NCBI RefSeq assembly: GCF_003703395.1
Contig: NZ_RDQN01000003.1
Span: forward strand, 411,336-475,335
Length of the DNA stretch: 64,000 nucleotides
Source of the DNA: Pseudoxanthomonas spadix
Lineage (GTDB): Bacteria > Pseudomonadota > Gammaproteobacteria > Xanthomonadales > Xanthomonadaceae
Reading direction: 5' to 3'
Made by a program: the position numbers and the translations under genes. The notes under the pieces were generated by a model, which ran no database searches, was not told the origin of the DNA, and saw only the letters and a list, made by a program, of their open reading frames with translations. Positions 9,424 to 25,970 of the stretch are shown here, one piece after another (positions within the stretch are counted from its first letter, which is position 1; the number at the start of each line of letters is the position of its first letter).

Positions 9424-9431
9424 GATCAGGA

Positions 9432-9497
9432 GCCGGGACTGGGGACTGGGGTTTCGGGACCCGGGACTGGTTTCGGGACCCGGGACCCGGGACCCGC
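9432..9497. repeat. heptamer repeat array, left arm
   Basis: Head-to-tail 7-bp units reading GGGACTG, GGGTTTC and GGGACCC on the + strand. They are the inverted counterpart of the array at 9603-9703. Confidence 0.9.
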
Positions 9498-9602
9498 AAG
9501 GCAGGATCTTTGGCCTCGCTCTCCTGTCAGGGCCTTTTGAAGCAATTTGCATCCGGACCGAGAAACCGGGGCTCAACCAGTCCCGACCGGATCAGGCTCT
9601 TC

Positions 9603-9703
9603 CGGGTCCCGGGTCCCGGGTCCCGGGTCCCGAAACCCGAAACCCGAAACCCGAAACCCGAGTCCCGAGTCCCGAGTCCCGAGTCCCGAGTCCCGAGTCC
9701 CGG
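9603..9703. repeat. heptamer repeat array, right arm, block structured
   Basis: Fourteen perfect 7-bp units in three blocks: 4 x CGGGTCC, 4 x CGAAACC and 6 x CGAGTCC. The array abuts the lpdA stop codon. With the array at 9432-9497 it forms an inverted pair. Confidence 0.95.
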
Positions 9704-9706
9704 CCT

Positions 9707-12518
<2,812 letters not shown>

Positions 12519-12567
12519 GCGGGGAGCGTCCTAGATGTCTCGTCGGTAGGGATTGGATTGCGGTGTT

Positions 12568-15396
<2,829 letters not shown>

Positions 15397-15490
15397 GGTG
15401 ATTGCCTGCGGCGTCTTTTGTGGGGTTGGAGAGCCCGCGGAGGCAGCGAAACAGGCCGGTCAGGGCGCGCTGGAGCCGCGAAACCAGAAA

Positions 15491-15496
15491 ATTATA
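15491..15496 (-). promoter_or_regulatory. candidate -10 box of the sucA operon
   Basis: Perfect TATAAT on the minus strand inside a small AT-rich patch, implying a 5' UTR near 90 nt. No convincing -35 hexamer at 16-18 bp. Confidence 0.5.
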
Positions 15497-15591
15497 GGCC
15501 TCGCCCTGAACCCCGGCGGTCACGCGTGCCGGATTGCCGGAACGCACCAAGGCAATGCCCCACTATGCGGGACATTGCCTGTGGCCGGCTT

Positions 15592-16062
15592 TCACAGCCC
15601 CAGGGCGCGCAGTTCGGTGCAGGGCCGGGCGCGTTCCCAGAAGCGGCCAAATTCATCGCGCAGCTGGCGACTGCGCCCCGGTGCGGCCAGCTCGGCCTGG
15701 CCCTCGAAGCGATGGCCGAGCGGGCGGAAGTAATAGCCGCCGCCATCGCTGGCGACGAACGCACCGGCATAGCTGCGGTCGACCGGCTCATCGACCGCGC
15801 GCAGGACAAAGCTGCTGGGCAGGCGCTGGGCCAGGGTCAGCAAGGCCGAGCCGGCGCGCTGCGGCACCAGCGGGTCCTGCAACAGGATGCGGATCTGTGC
15901 GCCACGATGGTGCACGGCCAGGGCGCGCAGGGCATCGAGCACGGCCGGCGCATCGAGCAGGCCGGGGTCCAGTTCGCGGCTGTAGATGCACAGCAGGCTG
16001 CGGGTGTCCTGGGCCAGGGCCGCCACGGTCTGGATGGCCTGGGCCTGGTGTTCGACTTCCAC
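15592..16062 (-). CDS. conserved hypothetical protein, possibly DUF7931-type
   Basis: About 156 residues from a GTG start four bases after the GNAT stop. I do not recognise the function. The protein is soluble, with an N-terminal helical AIQTVAALAQDTRSL segment, alternating strand/helix up to RILLQDPL, and a conserved-looking C-terminal GGGYYFRPLGHRFEGQAE then FWERARP. The fold pattern recalls one half of a phospholipase D-like domain, but no HKD motif is present. Tight linkage to roxA and the GNAT gene suggests one transcript. I recall a DUF7931 label for such neighbours of GNAT genes but cannot verify it here. Confidence 0.6.
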   Translation of the reverse strand: MEVEHQAQAIQTVAALAQDTRSLLCIYSRELDPGLLDAPAVLDALRALAVHHRGAQIRILLQDPLVPQRAGSALLTLAQRLPSSFVLRAVDEPVDRSYAGAFVASDGGGYYFRPLGHRFEGQAELAAPGRSRQLRDEFGRFWERARPCTELRALGL

Positions 16063-16066
16063 CGCC

Positions 16067-16519
16067 TCAGCCCTTGAGCTTGAGCCGCATGAACTGGTGT
16101 TGGATGCCGACGTCGTCGAAGGGTTCGCCTTCGACCACGAAGCCGTGCCGGGTATAGAAGCCTTCGGCAGCCACCTGCGCATACAGGATCAGTTCGGACC
16201 AGCCGTGACTGCGGGCCTTGTCGATCATGGCCAGCAGCAGCGCCTGGCCGACACCCTTGCCGCGCCAGGGCTTGAGCACCGCCAGGCGGCTGAAGCGACC
16301 GTCCGGGGTGAGCCGGGCGGTGCCGATCGGCGCGCCGTGGGCATTGACCGCCAGGATGTGTTCGGCGACCGGGTCCATCGAATCCCATTCGGTATCCATC
16401 GGCGCGTGCTGCTCGGTGACGAAGACCGTCTCGCGCACCGCCCGCAAGGCCTCGCGGTCGGCGATGAACGAGGCAGGGCGCAGGGTGAACTCAGCGGTGG
16501 TCGTTGTACTCATCGGCAT
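16067..16519 (-). CDS. GNAT family N-acetyltransferase
   Basis: A 150-residue single-domain acetyltransferase. Motif A with the acetyl-CoA pyrophosphate loop is RGKGVGQALL at about residue 85, preceded by FSRLAVLKPW. The C-terminal FYTRHGF motif is typical of the ElaA/YjcF branch. Substrate unknown. The start overlaps the end of roxA by 29 bp, or 23 bp if the ATG at 16513 is used. A two-step link to the downstream gene (4-bp gap) shows a translationally coupled trio. A role in ribosome or protein modification would fit the roxA context but is only inference. Confidence 0.88.
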   Translation of the reverse strand: MPMSTTTTAEFTLRPASFIADREALRAVRETVFVTEQHAPMDTEWDSMDPVAEHILAVNAHGAPIGTARLTPDGRFSRLAVLKPWRGKGVGQALLLAMIDKARSHGWSELILYAQVAAEGFYTRHGFVVEGEPFDDVGIQHQFMRLKLKG

Positions 16520-17720
16520 TGGCTTCGGGCAGCACGTAGTGGCCGGACGTTATCAGAACCAGGACCGCCTCGCGGCCTTGTTCGCCCAAGGTCTGGTACA
16601 GCGCGGCGTCGATCCGCTCGGCCGCCGCCAGGGCGCGCGCGTCGCGCACCGCCATCGGCAGCGCCTGGCCGCTGGCGAACAGCACCGCGCCCTTGCTGGC
16701 CCGGCGCCAGGCCATGCGGGTCATCGGGTGGCGCTGCAGCGTGGCGCCCTGGCTCAGCGCGAACTGCAGCTGGATCAGCGACGGGGCCTGCGCTGGCGCT
16801 GCGGCCTGCCCGGCGCTGCGGTAGGTGGTGATGAAGCGGCCGAACCACTCGCCCAGCCGGTCCGGGTCATTCATGCGCAGCGCATTGAGTGCCTCGACCA
16901 CCCGGCCCATGGCGGTGGCGTCGATCTCGTTGGGATCGGTCGGCGGGGCCAGGTCGGGGTCCCGATAGCGGATCGCCTCGTCGGCCTCGGCCACCAGGGT
17001 GTCCAGGTAGTCGGCAATCAGTTCGGCCGAGGAGGGCGCGCGCATGCCCACCGAGAAGGTCAGGCACGGGTCCTGGGCCACCCCCAGGTGGGGCACGCCC
17101 GGCGGCAGGTACAGCATGTCGCCCGGACCCAGCACCCAGTCATGGGTCGGGGTGAACTGGCGCAGCAGCTTGAGCTCGACATCGTCACGGAACTCCAGCG
17201 GCGGATTGTCCGAGGCGTCGATCTGCCAGCGGCGCTGGCCGTGGGCCTGCAGCAGGAACACGTCGTACTGATCCACGTGCGCCCCGACCGAGCCGCCGGT
17301 CGCCGCGAAACTGACCATGATGTCGTCGATGCGCCAGCGCGGCAGGAAGTCGAAGGCGTCCAGCAACGCGGCCACGTCCGGGTCCCACTTGTCCACGTCC
17401 TGCACCAGCAGGGTCCAGTCGTGGTCGGGCATGGTCGGGAACTGGTCTTCCTCGAACGGGCCGCTGCGCAGCGACCAGCCGTCGCTGGCGCGGTCATGGG
17501 TGATCAGCCGCGAGAGCGCGGCTTCCTCGCAGGCCAGTCCGGCCAGCTCGTCCGGCTCGATCGGCGAGACCAGGCCGGGGAAGGCGTTGCGGACCAGCAA
17601 CGGGCGCTTCTGCCAGTAACGGCGCAGGAACAGCTGTGGCGGCATGCCCAGCGGCGGCCGCCTGGACGCGTCGACTTCGATCGGCGGCAGGGTGGGGGAC
17701 TTGGCGGTTTTTTTGGTCAT
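16491..17720 (-). CDS. roxA: cupin/JmjC ribosomal oxygenase (YcfD/RoxA type)
   Basis: Fe(II)/2-oxoglutarate oxygenase of 409 residues. E. coli YcfD hydroxylates an arginine of ribosomal protein L16 (uL16). The HxD metal motif is GAHVDQYDVFLLQ and the distal metal His is in PPGVPHLGVAQ. The QRRW and DWVLGPGDMLYLPPG segments match this family. A C-terminal winged-helix-like region follows, as in YcfD. Length is slightly above the E. coli homologue. It heads the group with the GNAT and unknown genes on the minus strand. Confidence 0.9.
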   Translation of the reverse strand: MTKKTAKSPTLPPIEVDASRRPPLGMPPQLFLRRYWQKRPLLVRNAFPGLVSPIEPDELAGLACEEAALSRLITHDRASDGWSLRSGPFEEDQFPTMPDHDWTLLVQDVDKWDPDVAALLDAFDFLPRWRIDDIMVSFAATGGSVGAHVDQYDVFLLQAHGQRRWQIDASDNPPLEFRDDVELKLLRQFTPTHDWVLGPGDMLYLPPGVPHLGVAQDPCLTFSVGMRAPSSAELIADYLDTLVAEADEAIRYRDPDLAPPTDPNEIDATAMGRVVEALNALRMNDPDRLGEWFGRFITTYRSAGQAAAPAQAPSLIQLQFALSQGATLQRHPMTRMAWRRASKGAVLFASGQALPMAVRDARALAAAERIDAALYQTLGEQGREAVLVLITSGHYVLPEANADEYNDHR

Positions 17721-17782
17721 CGACGTGGGCGGCAGAGGTGGGAGAGACGCATCGGCTGTACCAGAGGTGGCGGTCGGCTGTT

Positions 17783-17854
17783 GTAGGAGCGCACCGCAGG
17801 GGCGCGAGGGGCTTTACCGGCAAAGCCCCTCGCGGCCCTGCGGTCCGCTCCTAC
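17783..17854. repeat. GTAG-type palindromic repeat (SMAG-like)
   Basis: 72-bp imperfect inverted repeat opening with GTAGGAGCGCACCGCAGGGG and closing with its near complement ending GCTCCTAC. The centre is GAGGGGCTTTACCGGCAAAGCCCCTC. Palindromes with a terminal GTAG are known as SMAG/REP elements in Stenotrophomonas. It sits between roxA and purB and ends 3 bp from the purB stop codon. Confidence 0.75.
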
Positions 17855-17857
17855 GGG

Positions 17858-19327
<1,470 letters not shown>

Positions 19328-19424
19328 TCACGCGCCGGGGGCGTATCCTGCGCCGCTTCAAGCCAGCCGTTGCGGACTGACCACCGCGTGCCAGCCGTAA
19401 CCTTGTCCACAAGGAAACACGCTG

Positions 19425-20834
<1,410 letters not shown>

Positions 20835-21022
20835 TCGAACGCCTAAGCGTGCGACGCGGGGCCGGACGCGCGCGGTCGACCGGTGGCAGAGGCAATGACG
20901 ACTTACGTGGCGGAACTGCCGCGCGGGTTGCCGAGGCAGGCGCCCACCGGGGCGTGATGGCTGTCGCCAAGCGCGACCGGGTGCGTTAAAACAGGGGGCT
21001 TGCCGACCGAAGGGGAAACTCC

Positions 21023-23245
21023 ATGTCGATCCGTTCCGCGTCCCGCGCGCCGCGACACCCTGCCCGCATCGCCACCGCGGCGCTCGCACTGGTCATTGGC
21101 CTGCTGGGCGGCGCACCGGCCCATGCCAGCGACACCGCGCAGGCGCGCATGCAGCGCCAGGCGCAGGCGGTGACGATCACCCGCGACGACTGGGGCATCG
21201 CCCACGTGCGCGGCACCACCGATGCCGACGCCGTGTTCGGCATGGCCTACGCGCAGGCCGAGGACGACTTCCACCGCGTGGAAACCAACTACCTGCTCTC
21301 GCTCGGACGCATGGCCGAGGTCAAGGGCGATTCTGCGATCTGGCTGGACCTGCGGCAGAAGCTGTTCATCGATCCGGTGGAGCTGAAGAAGCTTTACGCG
21401 CAGAGTCCGGCCTGGCTGCGCCGGCTGATGGACGCCTGGGCCGATGGCCTGAACCACTACCTCGCCACCCATCCGCAGGTGCACCCCGAAGTGATCACCC
21501 ACTTCGAGCCGTGGATGGCGCTTTCCTTCACCGAGGGCAGCATCGGCGGCGACATCGAGCGGGTCGACCTCAAGCAGCTCAAGGACTTCTACGGCCAGAG
21601 CGGCGATGCGCCGTTGGCGACCCTCCAGACGCATCCGAGCTGGGTCGAGCCGACCGGCTCCAACGGCATCGCCATCGCGCCCAAGCTCACCGCCGACGGC
21701 CACGCCCTGCTGCTGATCAATCCGCACACCTCGTTCTTCTTTCGCTCCGAGCTGCAGATGTCCAGCGACGAAGGGCTCGACGCCTACGGCGCGGTCACCT
21801 GGGGCCAGTTCTTCATCTACCAGGGCTTCAACCAGCACGTGGGCTGGATGCACACCTCCACCGGACTGGACGCGGTGGACGAGTTCGCCGAGACCATCGT
21901 GCGCAAGGACGGCAAGCCGTTCTATCGCTACGGCAGCGAGCTGCGCGCGGTCACCACGCGCCAGATCAGCGTGCCTTACCGCACCGCGGACGGCACGCTG
22001 TCCCGGCGCAGCTTCACCGCGTACTTCACCCACCACGGCCCGATCGTGCGCAAGGACGGCGAGAAGTGGATTGCCCAGGCGCTGATGAACACGCCGATCC
22101 CGGCGCTGCAGCAGAGCTGGCTGCGCACCAAAACGCACGACCTGGCCAGCTACATGAAGGTGGCCGAGCTCAAGGCCAACTCGTCCAACAACACGCTCTT
22201 GGCCGACGACAAGGGCCAGATCGCCTTCCTGATGCCGCAGTTCGTGCCCCGGCGCGACGACCGCTTCGACTACACCAAGCCGGTGGACGGCGCGGACCCG
22301 GCCACCGACTGGCGCGGCCTCACCCCGCTGGACCAGCTGCCGCAGGTGGTGAACCCGCCGAACGGCTGGGCCTTCAACACCAACGACTGGCCCTACTCGG
22401 CCGCCGGGCCCAACAGCCCCAAGCAGGCCGACTTCCCGCGTTACATGGACACCTTCGGCGAGAACCCGCGCGGCCTGCACGCCACGCGCCTGCTCACCGG
22501 TGCCAGGGACGTGACGCGCTCGTCGCTGATCGCCATGGCATTCGACCCCTACCTGCCTGCGTTCGCGCGCCAGTTGCCGGTGCTGATCGGCGACTACGAT
22601 GCGCTGCCGGCCAGCGACCCGCTGAAAGCGAAGCTGCGCGGCCCGATCGCCCTGCTGCGCCCGTGGGACTACCGCTGGGGCATCGCCTCGATGCCGACCA
22701 CGCTGGCGGTGTTCTGGGGCGATACGCTGTGGGACGAAGTGAGCAAGGCGGACACCGCCGAAGGCCTGTCGATCTACGAGGTGATGGCCGAAAAGGCCGG
22801 CCCGCAGCAACGCCTGCATGCGCTGGCCGAAGCGGTGGACCGACTGCAGCGCGACTTCGGCCACTGGGGCGTGCCGTGGGGCGAGGTGAACCGCTTCCAG
22901 CGCCTCACCGGCGCCATCGGGCAACCGTTCGACGACGGCAAGCCAAGCACCCCGGTACCGTTCACCTCCTCGCGCTGGGGCTCGCTGGCCTCCTTCGGCG
23001 CGCATCGCTGGCCGGGCACCCGGCGCTACTACGGCACCAGCGGCAACAGCTTCGTGGCGGTGGTGGAGTTCGGCCCCAGGGTGAGCGCCCGCGCGATCAC
23101 CGCTGGCGGCGAGAGCGGCCAGCCGGAATCGAAGCACTTCAACGACCAGGCCGAGCGCTACACCATCGGCAACCTGCGCGAGGTGTACTTCTGGCCGGAG
23201 CAACTGAAGGGCCACACCGAGCGCAGCTACCATCCGGGCCAGTGA
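21023..23245 (+). CDS. penicillin acylase family (Ntn-hydrolase) exported protein
   Basis: Exported precursor of 740 residues with a signal peptide ending near AHAS (residue 36). The family makes one chain that self-cleaves into alpha and beta subunits, the new beta N-terminus being the nucleophile. The site is EPTG|SNGIAI with Ser213 as the predicted nucleophile. An N-terminal VTITRDDWGIAHVRG and the later HHGPIV segment support the family. Members hydrolyse beta-lactam side chains, acyl-homoserine lactones or other amides, so the substrate cannot be named. GGGGAAAC precedes the ATG. It appears monocistronic. Confidence 0.88.
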   Translation: MSIRSASRAPRHPARIATAALALVIGLLGGAPAHASDTAQARMQRQAQAVTITRDDWGIAHVRGTTDADAVFGMAYAQAEDDFHRVETNYLLSLGRMAEVKGDSAIWLDLRQKLFIDPVELKKLYAQSPAWLRRLMDAWADGLNHYLATHPQVHPEVITHFEPWMALSFTEGSIGGDIERVDLKQLKDFYGQSGDAPLATLQTHPSWVEPTGSNGIAIAPKLTADGHALLLINPHTSFFFRSELQMSSDEGLDAYGAVTWGQFFIYQGFNQHVGWMHTSTGLDAVDEFAETIVRKDGKPFYRYGSELRAVTTRQISVPYRTADGTLSRRSFTAYFTHHGPIVRKDGEKWIAQALMNTPIPALQQSWLRTKTHDLASYMKVAELKANSSNNTLLADDKGQIAFLMPQFVPRRDDRFDYTKPVDGADPATDWRGLTPLDQLPQVVNPPNGWAFNTNDWPYSAAGPNSPKQADFPRYMDTFGENPRGLHATRLLTGARDVTRSSLIAMAFDPYLPAFARQLPVLIGDYDALPASDPLKAKLRGPIALLRPWDYRWGIASMPTTLAVFWGDTLWDEVSKADTAEGLSIYEVMAEKAGPQQRLHALAEAVDRLQRDFGHWGVPWGEVNRFQRLTGAIGQPFDDGKPSTPVPFTSSRWGSLASFGAHRWPGTRRYYGTSGNSFVAVVEFGPRVSARAITAGGESGQPESKHFNDQAERYTIGNLREVYFWPEQLKGHTERSYHPGQ

Positions 23246-23301
23246 ATGGCCGCGTCTGCTGCGGCCACGCGCGGGCAGGCTAATGCCTCACGCCACACGC
23301 C

Positions 23302-23630
23302 TCACGCATCGCGGCGAAACAGGCGAGCAACAGCGCCATTGGCCACGCTCGCCGCGCTGAAGGTGCCGGTGAGCATGCGCAGGCCCAAGCGCTCGCGCGC
23401 CGGCGGGTTGCAACGCACTTTCGCCGGCTCGTCGTGGAAACGCGGGCCGATCCAGACGTTCGCTGGCGTGCTGCTGCGATCGACCAGGCTCGATGAAAGT
23501 TCTGGTTGCGGCCGGGCGCGAGGGCAGCGCCCGGCGGCAAGGTGTCGCCGACGGTCACCGTGGGCGTCGGCGCGGTTTCCTGGGCCCAGGTGCCGCCAGG
23601 AGGCAACGCCAGCGCGAACGCGAACAACAT
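23302..23630 (-). pseudogene. frameshifted small exported protein remnant
   Basis: Reading from ATG 23630 gives a signal-peptide-like start (MLFAFALALPPGGTWAQ) then a proline-rich stretch to GRNQNF. A coherent protein-like C-terminus (ANVWIGPRFHDEPAKV ... GAVARLFRRDA, stop at 23302) continues in another frame. The frames meet near 23495-23510, so one frameshift would join them. Function not recognised. It could be a real short protein with a sequencing error. Confidence 0.4.
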
Positions 23631-23724
23631 GTCGAGCGTCTCTGGTGGTCCAGCCTGGTCTGGCGCCTTCCTTACCGCCAGCGCATCGTGCTGCGCCCGC
23701 AGGAGATCTCCAACCACGCCGAGA

Positions 23725-23815
23725 TCAGGTCCAGCCGCGCACCAGCGGCGCCGGCAGCTGGCTGCCGATCAGGAAGCCGCTGAGCACGAAGAAGATGTCC
23801 ACGCCCACCCAGCGG
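23725..23815 (-). pseudogene. fragment of an OafA-type acyltransferase
   Basis: About 29 codons read VGVDIFFVLSGFLIGSQL, the first conserved membrane motif of acyltransferase-3 (OafA/YrhL) proteins, then a stop. The flanking several hundred residues of such a protein are missing. The fragment begins right at the cytochrome c stop, so a deletion junction lies there. Confidence 0.65.
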
Positions 23816-23816
23816 G

Positions 23817-24269
23817 CTACTGCGGCCGAAAGCGCTGGGGATCGGGTGGCACCTCGGGCGGCAGCGCGAGAATCCATTGCGCCAACTCGCGCGCCTGCGC
23901 CGGGGGCACCGCAAGGTTCGGCATCACGCCGCCCCAGGGCCCCCCCTGCCCACCCTGCGTGATGAATGACGCCACCGCGTCCTGGGCACCGGGCTGTCCC
24001 TGATAGCGCCATGCGATCCAGGCAAACGCCGGCCCCACACCGCCATCATGCAGCGCGTGACAGGAGCTGCATGCGTACTGGTCGAGCGCCGCCGGCGCAT
24101 CGACGGGAACAGCCTCGCGAGGCCGCCCCATCATGCCGTGCATGCCATGGTGCATGCCCTGGAATTGTCCGGCGTGCGATCCAGGCCACCATCCGGTATC
24201 CGTGCCGGTCACGCCGGCCCAGGCCGCCAGCACGACGACAATCAAGACGAACAAGGCGAGATATTTCAT
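23817..24269 (-). CDS. small membrane-anchored or exported cytochrome c
   Basis: A 150-residue monoheme c-type cytochrome. An N-terminal hydrophobic helix (about 3-20) targets or anchors it to the periplasmic face. The heme site is CSSCH in QYACSSCHALHDGGVGPAFAW. The distal Met ligand is probably that of GGVMPNLAV. The linker is rich in Met, His and Gly (GMHHGMHGMM), which might bind copper. Partner unknown; no oxidase genes adjoin it. Context downstream is decayed, so it may be the surviving part of a former cluster. Confidence 0.85.
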   Translation of the reverse strand: MKYLALFVLIVVVLAAWAGVTGTDTGWWPGSHAGQFQGMHHGMHGMMGRPREAVPVDAPAALDQYACSSCHALHDGGVGPAFAWIAWRYQGQPGAQDAVASFITQGGQGGPWGGVMPNLAVPPAQARELAQWILALPPEVPPDPQRFRPQ

Positions 24270-24808
24270 TGGCCGGCCTGCTGACGGTGGATGCCCGAAA
24301 TCCAGACGCTTCCACTTCTACGCCAAGCCAGTGGCAACAACAAGCACGGCCGCCGCCACCGCGGAGCGGACGGCACGCGCACCAAGGCATCCCCCGTCCT
24401 TCACGCCCATCTCGTTTCGGCCTGTGCGCGCGAGAACCATGAACGCACCGCGAAATGACATCCGTCGCGGCGGTGGAATGGCGTCAGGCGTTCGCGCAGG
24501 GCAGTATTCATTCGGCCGGTGCTGGTGAGTCCTCGACAACTCCATCATGCCTTCAATGACAACACCCGCTCTACTCTTTTCACCGCTATCGCCGGTGAGA
24601 AAATCAGCCTCGTCGGGGAATTTCGCAAGAGGCTCACCAGGCTTTTGAAAAGCATCTCCCGTCTGCGCGGGAATGACGATCGCACCGTTCGACGCGTGCC
24701 GATCCACGCCCCTTGTCGCCGCGCGGAGGAGCCGGGGCGTTCGACCGACCCGAAAAAAGCCGGCGTCAGCACCGGCTTTTGCACTCGCGTCCAATGCGCG
24801 GCAATCGC
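24270..24808. other. 539-bp region without a recognisable gene
   Basis: No coding pattern is convincing on either strand. It holds an inverted motif of the type GTCATTCCCGCGCAGxCGGGA at 24656-24677 (minus orientation), shared with 32186-32207, and the terminator of the lipoprotein gene at 24753-24780. The middle part (24500-24650) is lower in GC than its surroundings. Confidence 0.6.
24753..24780 (-). terminator. intrinsic terminator of the envelope operon
   Basis: Stem AAAAGCCGG/CCGGCTTTT with an 8-base loop and a T-run on the minus strand, 29 bp after the stop at 24809. Confidence 0.85.
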
Positions 24809-25246
24809 CTATCGCGCTTCCAGCCGGATGGTTTCAAGACTGTCCTGGTAGGGGCGCAGCTCGGGGAAGTCGGCCATCAGCCGTTCCTGCAGCGGCTTGA
24901 GCTGGGCATCGGGCGCGATGGTGACCGGCATGCCGCCGCTGGCCTGCAGCTGCGGCAGCGCCTGCTGGCGGCGCATCTGCAGCTGGCCGAAGTAGTTCTG
25001 CAGCTGCTGCCGTTTTTCCGGCGGTTGCGGCAACACCACATCGTCGATCTTCAGCGTGCCGTCGGGGCCGATGCTCACCGCCGCGCCGGGCGGCTGGCGC
25101 ATGGACACCTGCATCGTCGTCACCGAGGTGGCAGGCCTGGCGCGCTCGGCGCGCGACAGTGCGGCCTTGTCGTCGCCGCCACCGCAGGCTGCCAGCGAGA
25201 GGGCGGCCAGGGCGGCAAGCAGAAAGGGCTTGGTCGGAATGTGCAT
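24809..25246 (-). CDS. small lipoprotein of unknown function
   Basis: 145 residues with a lipobox LSLAAC (Cys about 21), followed by GGGDDK. An acidic residue at +2 is not present (Gly), so outer-membrane sorting is likely by the usual rule. The mature part is Gln- and Pro-rich with a short predicted helix QLQNYFGQLQMRRQQALPQLQ. I do not recognise the family; it is the distal gene of the minus-strand run 24.8-29.3 kb. The next lipoprotein gene starts 55 bp upstream of it. Confidence 0.7.
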   Translation of the reverse strand: MHIPTKPFLLAALAALSLAACGGGDDKAALSRAERARPATSVTTMQVSMRQPPGAAVSIGPDGTLKIDDVVLPQPPEKRQQLQNYFGQLQMRRQQALPQLQASGGMPVTIAPDAQLKPLQERLMADFPELRPYQDSLETIRLEAR

Positions 25247-25301
25247 GGGCCGATTGTAAGCGAGCCATCGACCGGGACCTGCGCAAACGTCCCGGCCGCT
25301 G

Positions 25302-25934
25302 TCACAGGTTGACGATGCCCTTGTCCTTGCAGTCATCCACGTCAGACTGGTCCATCGTGGCGTAGGGGCGAAACTCCGGCTGCGCCGCGGCCCAGGCCTG
25401 CTGGGCCTGGAGCAGTGCGGGCAGGCGCGCGCACAGGCGCGCGACCTGCGGCTGGATCCGTTCCCTGGCGATGGCTTCGGTCTGCTTGCCGGCCGCTTGG
25501 CCGCCATCGCCGTTCATCAGGCCCTTCAGCGCCGCAGCGGCCGCATCGATGCCCAGCCTGGCGCCTTCCATGCCGATGGCGATGCCATCGCTGGCCACGC
25601 CCTGCAGCTGGGTGCGATAGGCCAGGCCCAGCGCCTTCTGCGCAGGCGTCATCGCCACCGGCTTGCCATCGACCAGCAGTTCGCCGGCGGGCGTGACTTC
25701 GGCCTTGGGCAGGCCGGGGCGACTGTCGCCGAGCGACATGTTCTCGGTGTCCAGCTTGTGCTGGGCCTGGGCGATTTCCTGCCTGGCGTTCTCCATTTCC
25801 TCGGAGGCTTTCTGCAGGCCCTTCTGGGCTTGGTTGATGCCTTGGGCGAGGCCGCCGTTGCCGGTGCTTGGCTGGCATGCGGCCAGGGTCAGCAGAGTGG
25901 TCGCCAGCAGGGTGCGCAACAGTTGGGTGGTCAT
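25302..25934 (-). CDS. YggN-like (DUF2884) lipoprotein
   Basis: 210 residues with lipobox LTLAAC at about residues 15-20. A helical, Gln/Ala/Glu-rich segment (QKGLQKASEEMENARQEIAQ) after the anchor looks like a coiled coil. The C-terminal half includes ALGLAYRTQLQGVASDGIAIG and two late cysteines (LCARLP and DDCKDKG) that might pair. This layout resembles the periplasmic DUF2884/YggN family, whose function is unknown. It sits between the GSG-repeat protein and another lipoprotein in the same orientation, suggesting a common envelope role. Confidence 0.65.
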   Translation of the reverse strand: MTTQLLRTLLATTLLTLAACQPSTGNGGLAQGINQAQKGLQKASEEMENARQEIAQAQHKLDTENMSLGDSRPGLPKAEVTPAGELLVDGKPVAMTPAQKALGLAYRTQLQGVASDGIAIGMEGARLGIDAAAAALKGLMNGDGGQAAGKQTEAIARERIQPQVARLCARLPALLQAQQAWAAAQPEFRPYATMDQSDVDDCKDKGIVNL

Positions 25935-25970
25935 GGCGTGGTGCTCCTGGTGGTAGGAAACAGCGGAAGA

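Noticed and set aside
9432..9703. CRISPR array
   Set aside because: Units are 7 bp and contiguous with no spacers; no cas genes nearby.
24545..24784. Possible small gene in the gap before the lipoprotein operon end
   Set aside because: Spans an intrinsic terminator and a palindromic repeat; no ribosome site or conserved motif.
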